Under the pieces are notes generated by a model, which worked only from the letters and a program-made list of their open reading frames with translations, had not been told where the DNA came from and searched no databases. From Mesocentrotus franciscanus (Eukaryota; Echinodermata; Echinoidea; Camarodonta; Strongylocentrotidae): a stretch of DNA of 64,000 bases. The translations under genes and the position numbers were made by a program. Of this stretch, positions 58,201 through 64,000 are shown piece after piece (the stretch's first letter is position 1; each line of letters opens with the position of its first letter). The stretch spans positions 21,042,335 through 21,106,334 of the forward strand of contig CP137672.1 in NCBI GenBank assembly GCA_037976565.1, read 5' to 3'.

Positions 58201-61200
58201 CATCATATTATCATGAATCCATGAGAACAGAGGATTACAAATTACTGGAAACATAGATATATTTATTTAAATAAAAAGCTCAGATTAGCCAAATCAGGAA
58301 GATTCTGCCATCTACTGAGTGCAACAGTGGGGCTCAGATGAAATCATAAATATATTTTTATACTAAACATACCTTCATAATGATTTTATTGACGACGTTT
58401 GCACTGCAGAAGTTGAAGTCTAACATTTCATCTGGTTCTAATGTCTTGATACTGCAATCTGTGACAACACCACTCTCTTCTAGCCTGTTCCAAAATGGAG
58501 AAGATATTGGTATTATCAGTTATTGTCGAAAATTTTCGTGGTCAACCGGTCAATATAACGTTGTTATATTGACCGGTTGGGCAATACAACAATTACGATC
58601 CTCGCAATCGATATCACGTAACGCGCTGTGGACCAATCACATCTCGGTATCTGTCTAAGCTATCTAATATTATAGTTATTTGTGTACTTCATTCATCAAA
58701 ACAAATATCTGCACATTCTGCAGTCTTTTCCCTACTGATTCTTTTTAAATAACAACGGTACCTTTAAATTCTACATTGATTGATGAAATCAATAATCAAT
58801 CAAGCTGCTACAAATAAAACCTCCTAACATCTAAACTATAAAAATAAGAGTTAAATATTAAAGATAGAAAGAAAAAAATTTAAATATAATCCTATCGAGA
58901 ACAAAGATGCAAAAATAATCTCCAGTTTAAGTCAATAAATACCTGGTATAAAGGAAATACAAATCCTCCACATATATATAATGTTTTTCCAAACTTTTCA
59001 AATTTGCCAACATATTTTGTTTAAAAAAATAAATAACAAGCAAGCAATTTTTTTCTCTCCAGATTTGCTGATTTGCTGATTACCAACAGAGCTTGATAAC
59101 TTCTGAATTGCTGTCAAAAATTAATGGGGAGGGGGAAGGGTCATCCCCAAACTAGATATGAAAGCTAACTCACATGAGGAGTAGAGGAGATCCATATCCC
59201 CCGTATGACATCTTCAAAGCGGGTGTGGCACCTCCCATGGGGTTGCTACCAAAAATAGTCAGACACTCCTATGACCACAGCAAAAAGAAGAAGAGAAAAG
59301 AACAAATGATGGCTGGCAGAAACACTGAATGGAAATCAATGCACACATATGTAGGGCTACACACAAACAGCCACCAGGGCACATGGTACCCAAAATCTAT
59401 GTCTGGACCCCCCCCCTAATTTGAAAAGTTTATCATGGGGCACATCATGTATACAGACTGGAGAAATCTCAATCCAGACCCCCTACTCAAAAGAATTTAG
59501 TTTGAAACCCTGTCTTAGATTAAAAGACATGTAAATAGACCCCCCACCCTCAAAAAAAAAATTTAAAAATAAATAAAAAATAACAATATTAATAATAATA
59601 ATCATAATAATAATAATAATAATAATAATGATAATAATAATTAATTAATAAAAATAAAAATAAAAATACAAATAAAAATAAATAATAAATAAATTTAAAA
59701 AATATATAAGAATTATTCCTAAAATTGGAACTTCATCTTAAAATGAATTGTATTTTGCCAGGAAGCCTAGCTCACTCTTATAATAGCCCTCACAATGAAA
59801 AACCTGAAGTCCACTTCAGCTACATGTATGCCAGTTTGTTCTGCTTTTGAGGTCATATCTGGCTACATACAGTGGCCTGCCTTATAGTGACAGGATTTAA
59901 AGTCTCTCCTGCTTAGCCCTCACAATGAAAAACCTGAAGTCCACTTCAGCTACATGTATGCCAGTTTGTTCTGCTTTTGAGGTCATATCTGGCTACATAC
60001 AGTGGCCTGCGTTATAGTGACAGGATTTAAAGTCTCTCCTGCTTAGCCCTCACAATGAAAAACCTGAAGTCCACTTCAGCTACATGTATGCCAGTTTGTT
60101 CTGCTTTTGAGGTCATATCTGGCTACATACAGTGGCCTGCCTTATAGTGACAGGATTTAAAGTCTCTCCTGCTTAGCCCTCACAATGAAAAACCTGAAGT
60201 CCACTTCAGCTACATGTATGCCAGTTTGTTCTGCTTTTGAGGTCATATCTGGCTACATACAGTGGCCTGCCTTATACTGACAGGATTCAAAGTCTCTCCT
60301 GCTTTACTGATTTTCAGCTTTGTCACATCTTCCTGCCTGTACTTAAGTTATATGACTAACTTTTGTAAGTAGGAAGGCAAGTCCAAGGTACACATATGTG
60401 GTCATTTTCTATCCCGCATGGCCACATCAGACATGCTATAATGTCACCATGTAAAACAAAAGAAATGAGCATTTATAATCCACTCCACTTCAACAGCATC
60501 TTTTTCCTTGATTTTGGGTCCATCCAACCTCTAGTAAAACAATCAATTATCAACCTAATTCAATCTTTTATATAGTCAGTAGTGTACTCAGTATAGTCAG
60601 TAACAGATGGGATAAAATACCTCAGAGTAGCCCATGACTGGACATATTAAGTTATTAATCCACTGCCTACAGGAACTGAGTGGCCCGTGTACTAAGCCTA
60701 TATTAGAATGGGAGAATTCAGTAGTCAATGAGCTACATATATACATGTACATGTATGCAAATGGTCTACAAATGACAAAGAAATGCTTGAAAACATACCA
60801 GTAGCACTGAGAGGTTGATTTTGAAAGTAGCAGTGTCCTCCTGCATGTAATACTCCTGGAATATATTGGACTGGATGAAAGCATTTGCCTGGACACACTT
60901 GGCATCCTCCACTGTCACTTTAAGTCCGTTCTCACTTGCACAAAATGTAGCAAGCTGCAAAACAGAGTAGGATAGATAATTTAAACAAAGCTTCATATCA
61001 TTGCTATGGATTAATTCTTAAATTAGTATTTATTCATTTTTAGTTATGTATGGATTTATCTGCTATTGCTAGTGTCTTGAGTTGACCTCTAACGCACATT
61101 GCTTTCTATATCTTACAAATTTGTTAAAGTCTGAGGGAGTGCTGGAATTTCTGAGAGACACTCTTTGTATTAGTGTAACAAATTACATTTTTTACCCTGA

Positions 61201-63500
61201 CACCCTTAGACATACACGTACACCTTCCTTCAAGTTTAATCATTGTTGAGATTTTGAACTTTCCTATCTAATAAATCTAATTTTCTGGTGCCCTCTGAGT
61301 TTTGGCATGCTTTTCAGAATAATCACTGTCTCAAAAATGTAAAAAGTGAAGAAACATGCATGTAAATGTAAAATGATAACAGAAAACAGAAATTCAGAAA
61401 AAGATAAGTACTAAAAAATCTAATAGTAAGTGATTAATTGAAAAATTTACTTTTCAATACCCTTCAACCCTTGAATTGCTGCCATTTAGTTCCTGTTTTT
61501 TAACTATAGCAGTTACAATTTTCCCTTTTGAATGAAACTATAGCTATGTTTGGAGAGATTAACACAATCAAAATATTTACACAGAAAGCATCATCAGACA
61601 ATTGCAGGGATTATCAGACCTCTACCAGAAAACAACAAATGCAGTCATGCACGAATCTTCCTTTTTTTAATGAATATTAATTTGGTATCTCTGACACTTA
61701 ACAGTGTAGGAGGAGGAGGAGGAGGAGGAGGAGGAGGAGGAGGAGGAGGAGGAGGAGGAGGAGGAGGAGGAGGAAGAAGAAGAAGAAGAAGAAGAAGAAG
61801 GAGGAGGAGGAGGAGGAGGAGGAGGAGGAGGAGGAGGAGAGAGGAGGAGGAGGAGGAGGAGGAGGAGGAGGAGGAGGAGGAGGAGGAGGAGGAGGAGGAG
61901 GAGGAGGAGGAGGAGGAGGAGGAGGAGGAGGAGGAGGAGGAGAAGAAGAAGAAGAAGAAGAAATAAAATAAAAAGAAGTAGGCCTAGATCTACAAAAAGA
62001 AGAAGACAGAGGAGAAGGTCGAGGAGGAGGTTGGAGGAGTAGATAGAGGGGGAAGGGAGGAGAAAAAGAGGGAAAAGAAAACAATGGGGAATGATCAGTT
62101 CTAAATCTAAGTTTAAGTAGAATGTTAGAAGAAAAGTTTGAACTTAATGAAAGCCCCATTAAAGTGTTGGGAGCCTAGACAGAAATAACCGTCTGGTATG
62201 GGTCATTCTTTAATAAAACTGACATTTGTTGACATTCCCCATACACAGACGGTAACCCATACGGCTCGCACCGGGGGGAGAGATTGAGCCAATTCTGCAG
62301 CACTTTTTACGAAACTTTCTCCCACGATTTTGTTTATTTAGATCTAATTTTCTGATTTATAAATCAGATACAAAAATACTATGTATTTTTTTCTCCTATG
62401 TACAGTTCTCAAAGTTTTATTACCTATTTTAAATGCGAAATTTACGGACTTACGTATATGAGTTATCCATTTTTATCTCAGAACCAAGGAAACGGTACGT
62501 TCATGCATTCGAACTGGTAATCTATGACATGACCCGCCCGATATATTTCCGGGTCAACCGACCAAAACAAGCCCAATGGCCAATCAGAGCACGTGTTTGA
62601 TATTGGGCTTATGAATATTCAAACATCACCGGCTCAAGCCGGGCTGACTCATACGTAGCTATTGGACGTTCGAAAAGAAAAAATGAATATTCATCAACTT
62701 AAACCAAGATGGCTGACAACAAATCTTGTTGACTACAAGACTTTCTCGGATTAATCATTAATATAGGATCTAAATGAGCAAGCTATCGTAAGTCAAAGTA
62801 TATATTTCCGGGTTATTTATTATGGCTATTTAGATTCAGTGTAATATTGCAGCCAAAGTGGATATATGAAGACGTAAAGAGTGAAAAACGTTGCATAACT
62901 CATTCATCGCGGTCCGGCCGAACCGAACCATTCGTTCCCCACACTACCCCATACGCCGTACTTCAGTCTATGTATAGAGGCAGTCAGAGGAGCCAGATGC
63001 AATCTCAGCGGAACAACCGTCGATATCAGAGACTGAAGCTTTCGGTCTATTGGGAGCCCCAAAATCGCCAACAATTTGATGGCAAAATTTCACTTAAATT
63101 GCATCATAATTAATATGAAAGAGGTCAAGAGGATGTCATTTAGAATTAGAGTTAAGACACACTTCTGCTGCTCGTTCTGCAAAGATTTCCCACAAAAATT
63201 TCATTCTCCTTCAATTATTTAATATTTTCATCACAACTGATAGTGATACAAGTTTAACTACATACAAGTCACATTATTTAGTTATTAATAATCAGTACAG
63301 CCCCACCTATTGCATTTCCGGTTACTTAGACTAAATTCACAGCCACACTCGAGAAAATTTTCGGTTTCTTTTCATAATCTTACCTCTCGATCTTTAAAGT
63401 GAATAGCCTTCAGTACCATGGCTACATTTCGGGCATTGTCTACTCTCAAAGATAACACATGTTGTCCGTCTTCGTCACTTTGTTGAGTTGATAAAGACAT
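49185..63500 (-). CDS. RAD1: Cell-cycle checkpoint protein RAD1 (9-1-1 clamp subunit)
   Basis: Eight coding exons in transcript order: 63500-63384, 60954-60799, 59268-59174, 58484-58373, 56927-56805, 55318-55254, 50395-50251, 49220-49185. They join in phase to 282 residues, the human RAD1 length. RAD1 pairs with RAD9 and HUS1 in a PCNA-like ring loaded at damaged DNA by RAD17-RFC, activating ATR signalling through TopBP1. Near-identical stretches to human RAD1 include VLKAIHF, KVTVE.AKCVQANAFIQ, ELDMTSEV, SPDKPYFRLSTFG and VSIRTDNRGFLSLQYMIRN. Both clamp lobes are covered. The acidic tail CAPDEEYDEDG replaces human CCPDEEVPESES. No premature stop or frameshift was found. It is convergent with SGF29. 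Intron 6 contains a 500-N gap, but exons on both sides are complete. Confidence 0.96.
49934..49992. repeat. (CT)n microsatellite
   Basis: About 55 bases of CT with a few interruptions, in RAD1 intron 7. Confidence 0.9.
50089..50243. mobile_element. MITE, CAGTCAAACCTG family (copy 2), beside the RAD1 exon 7 donor
   Basis: Ends CAGTCAGACCTGCTTTAG and its imperfect complement (GACAAGTTTGACTG), TA on both sides (50087-50088, 50244-50245). Its right TA is positions 6-7 of RAD1 intron 7. Confidence 0.85.
50251..50395 (-). CDS. RAD1: RAD1 exon 7
   Basis: Acceptor TTCTTCAG, donor TAT|GTAAGT. Encodes YKLSLLKPSIKALMQSSK, then VSIRTDNRGFLSLQYMIRNE and DGQISFVEYY, the most conserved part of the protein. 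Confidence 0.96.
50471..50779. mobile_element. MITE, GGGGGGTGTTTCACAAAGA family (copy 4)
   Basis: Full-length copy with both inverted ends and inner AACTTATCTCTAAGTTGGAC. In RAD1 intron 6, 75 bases upstream of exon 7's acceptor. Confidence 0.85.
50835..51390. repeat. Foldback minisatellite of GGTCTA words
   Basis: Left half 50835-51110 is built from 17-20-base units like CATTTGGTCTAATNNC; the right half 51125-51390 has the complementary words (TTAGACCAAATG, GTAGACCAAATGG). The whole can fold as a hairpin with many imperfect pairs. RAD1 intron 6. Confidence 0.8.
51840..53270. repeat. GC-richer tandem array, about twelve units of roughly 80-165 bp
   Basis: Repeated words are AATTGGCGTGGGGTCCAGGG, GGAGCCCC, GAAGCTCAGGGTTTTAGGC, TTACGGTCAGATGAGCAT and GACACTGGCAGG. 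The GGTCAGATGAGCAT word occurs about twelve times between 52010 and 53210. Opens with CAGTGGCGTAATGAAC. RAD1 intron 6. Confidence 0.9.
53287..53983. repeat. About 232-bp tandem array running into the assembly gap
   Basis: Opens with GGGGCGGATCTAGC. The block GTTTTCCTGGCATCTACTAA recurs at about 53414, 53646 and 53879, between copies of GATGCGGAGCATCGTC and GAGCGGCGAGGCGAT. The array is cut by N at 53984, so its true length is unknown. Confidence 0.85.
53984..54483. other. Assembly gap of exactly 500 N
   Basis: The round number suggests a placeholder for a gap of unknown length. It follows a tandem array, a usual cause of assembly breaks. Confidence 0.98.
54960..55240. repeat. (GA)n-rich polypurine tract
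   Basis: About 280 bases almost entirely A and G, with pure GA runs near the 55240 end; polypyrimidine on the RAD1 strand. It directly follows the exon 6 donor. Confidence 0.9.
55254..55318 (-). CDS. RAD1: RAD1 exon 6 (65 nt)
   Basis: Acceptor ATAAACAG, donor AG|GTGAGA. Encodes SDFPKDSDMVESFQCTQTQS and T, matching human LDYPKDSDLMEAFHCNQTQV. CT-repeat tracts border it on both sides. Confidence 0.92.
56055..56387 (-). mobile_element. tRNA-derived SINE
   Basis: B-box complement GGATTTGAACCC at 56326-56337, body CCAAAGGACGTTAGTG and CACCTGGGTGGAG, and tail complement AATAATAATATT at 56055. RAD1 intron 5. Confidence 0.85.
56435..56731 (-). mobile_element. tRNA-derived SINE
   Basis: Adjacent to and in the same orientation as the SINE at 56055. 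It has GGGATTTGAACCTCG (B box, reverse) and GACTTATCCACTAGACCAC (A-box side). It ends about 70 bases from RAD1 exon 5. Confidence 0.85.
56805..56927 (-). CDS. RAD1: RAD1 exon 5
   Basis: Acceptor TTTTATAG, donor TAT|GTAAGA. 41 codons, SDCLKDAFQELDMTSEV to LSTFGHAGSAY. A damaged copy of its 3' end lies just upstream in the intron at about 56993-57026. Confidence 0.95.
56950..57026 (-). pseudogene. Duplicated fragment of RAD1 exon 5 and its donor region
   Basis: Text at 56993-57026 repeats the last 11 codons of exon 5 (LSTFGHAGSAY) with one base change in GCT/GCA. The flanking GGTAAAGAGAGAGAG at 56957 repeats 56766. After TAT it reads TAAACTAAG instead of GTAAGA, so the donor is destroyed. Confidence 0.75.
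58032..58170. repeat. Foldback repeat related to 13168
   Basis: GCTCTAGCAAACTATGAG and CTCATAGTTTTTGCTAGA are inverted arms; outer ATATACAATG and GTATATTTGTATAC. RAD1 intron 4. Confidence 0.6.
58373..58484 (-). CDS. RAD1: RAD1 exon 4
   Basis: Acceptor TGGAACAG, donor AAG|GTATGT. Encodes LEESGVVTDCSIKTLEPDEM and LDFNFCSANVVNKIIMK. Confidence 0.95.
59174..59268 (-). CDS. RAD1: RAD1 exon 3
   Basis: Acceptor GTCATAG, donor AT|GTGAGT. Encodes ECLTIFGSNPMGGATPALKM and SYGGYGSPLLL, with a Met codon split across the junction. Confidence 0.92.
59560..59710. repeat. (AAT)n/(AAAT)n A-rich repeat
   Basis: Low-complexity AATAATAAT and AAATAAAAAT words in RAD1 intron 2. Confidence 0.85.
59785..60304. 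repeat. Four 130-bp tandem units, nearly identical
   Basis: Units start AGCCCTCACAATGAAAAACC at 59785, 59915, 60045 and 60175, exactly 130 apart, with only a few substitutions, mostly in the last unit. Each contains the perfect inverted repeat CTGAAGT-CC-ACTTCAG. RAD1 intron 2. Confidence 0.95.
60799..60954 (-). CDS. RAD1: RAD1 exon 2
   Basis: Acceptor TTTTGCAG, donor CTG|GTATGT. 52 codons from LATFCASENGLKVTVEDAKC to ATFKINLSVLL. Confidence 0.95.
61706..62085. repeat. (GGA)n/(GAA)n polypurine tract
   Basis: A long trinucleotide array from 61706 to 61960, then about 120 bases of mixed purines. RAD1 intron 1. The Gly/Arg/Glu frames through it are artefacts. Confidence 0.95.
62176..63049 (+). 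mobile_element. Mutator-like non-autonomous element (copy 2, 874 bp)
   Basis: Flanked by 9-base direct repeats TTGGGAGCC (62167-62175 and 63050-63058). Ends TAGACAGAAA and TTTCGGTCTA. It is the reverse complement of copy 1 at 36339 with scattered substitutions and small indels. It splits a repeat whose unsplit relative lies at about 27170-27310. RAD1 intron 1. Confidence 0.85.
63384..63500 (-). CDS. RAD1: RAD1 exon 1
   Basis: ATG at 63500 in CAAAATGTC. Encodes MSLSTQQSDEDGQHV, then LSLRVDNARNVAMVLKAIHF and KDRE; donor GAG|GTAAGA. Human RAD1 begins likewise (LLTQQ.QDEDDQYSL). Confidence 0.95.
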
Positions 63501-63771
63501 TTTGATCTTTCCAAGTGGGAGTCGCGATTGCAGACTTGTTTAAGCTTACCGCGTGTTTGCCGCCCTCTCGATCTCACCGTAAACAATTCATGCTATTTTT
63601 ACGGGGGCTTTATCTAAAGCAATCTTTCCTTTACTCTTTAAAAAAAATTGTTCATGTAAATTGACTCAAAGCGAAATGTGCATACACGGAAACAAAGGGG
63701 GAAAAAAAGGAATGAAAAACCAAGGGCAAGTCTTAATTAACTTAGTAGGGGTGGGTGCCAGGGTAGTATTA

Positions 63772-63809
<38 letters not shown>

Positions 63810-64000
63810 TCAACAATTTAATCATTCAAATGAATCAAAATCATTCTAAAATGTATGTTTATCTCTTTCAATTTTCTGAGTCCTTCCTCCAATGTACTGA
63901 TCATTATGTGATTTCACAATTGACCTGTTATATATATAGAAATCAATTAATCATTAACAAGGGATTAGGTTGATTAGGTTAACTTTGTTTTAAAATATAA
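63501..64000. promoter_or_regulatory. RAD1 upstream region
   Basis: No gene seen. The first 100 bases past the ATG (to about 63600) hold several CG dinucleotides (TCGCGATTGC, CCGCGTG, TCTCGATC) and no clear TATA box, so a CG-containing promoter is plausible. A (TA)n run lies at 63774-63806. Confidence 0.35.

Noticed and set aside
61550..62159. Gly/Arg/Glu-rich and Pro/Ser-rich proteins
   Set aside because: They are read from the (GGA)n tract in RAD1 intron 1 and lack any non-repeat domain.

Overview
The window is animal nuclear DNA: AT-rich, with four spliced protein-coding genes spread over large introns and intergenic spaces full of short DNA transposons, tRNA-derived SINEs, foldback elements and microsatellites. 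Repeat content and intron style suggest a marine invertebrate deuterostome, most likely an echinoderm such as a sea urchin. That is an inference; nothing here fixes the species. A 500-base run of N marks an assembly gap. No bacterial-type operon, CRISPR array, or free-standing tRNA or rRNA gene was seen.

Layout. (1) 1-6604, plus: a TLC-domain membrane protein of the TLCD3 (FAM57) family, its first exon cut by the window edge. (2) 6605-23788: about 17 kb without a conserved gene, holding SINEs, MITEs, TTAA-flanked elements and a decayed transposon carrying a SAP-domain ORF. (3) 23789-29795, minus: a second, complete TLCD3 gene, tail-to-tail with the first, with matching internal exon lengths and phases. 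(4) 29796-34526: a spacer with a decayed LINE and a 525-bp TTAA element inserted in it. (5) 34527-46331, plus: SGF29, the tandem-Tudor H3K4me3 reader of the SAGA complex, in seven coding exons. Its introns carry tandem arrays rich in AGGTCA direct repeats, a long hairpin, a Mutator-like element and several MITEs. (6) 46332-49184: a convergent spacer. (7) 49185-63500, minus: RAD1, a subunit of the 9-1-1 DNA-damage clamp, complete in eight exons (282 codons). Its introns contain the gap, four tandem arrays and a long polypurine tract. (8) 63501-64000: RAD1 upstream region.

The genes do not form one pathway: membrane lipid-type proteins (TLCD3 pair), chromatin reading (SGF29) and checkpoint signalling (RAD1). 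I found no new multi-gene system. The most informative material is transposon archaeology: nested insertions with exact target-site duplications, a paired empty site, a transposon 7 nt from a RAD1 splice donor, and a duplicated piece of a RAD1 exon. Exon borders were placed by hand from splice consensus, reading phase and remembered human family sequences; no alignment was run.
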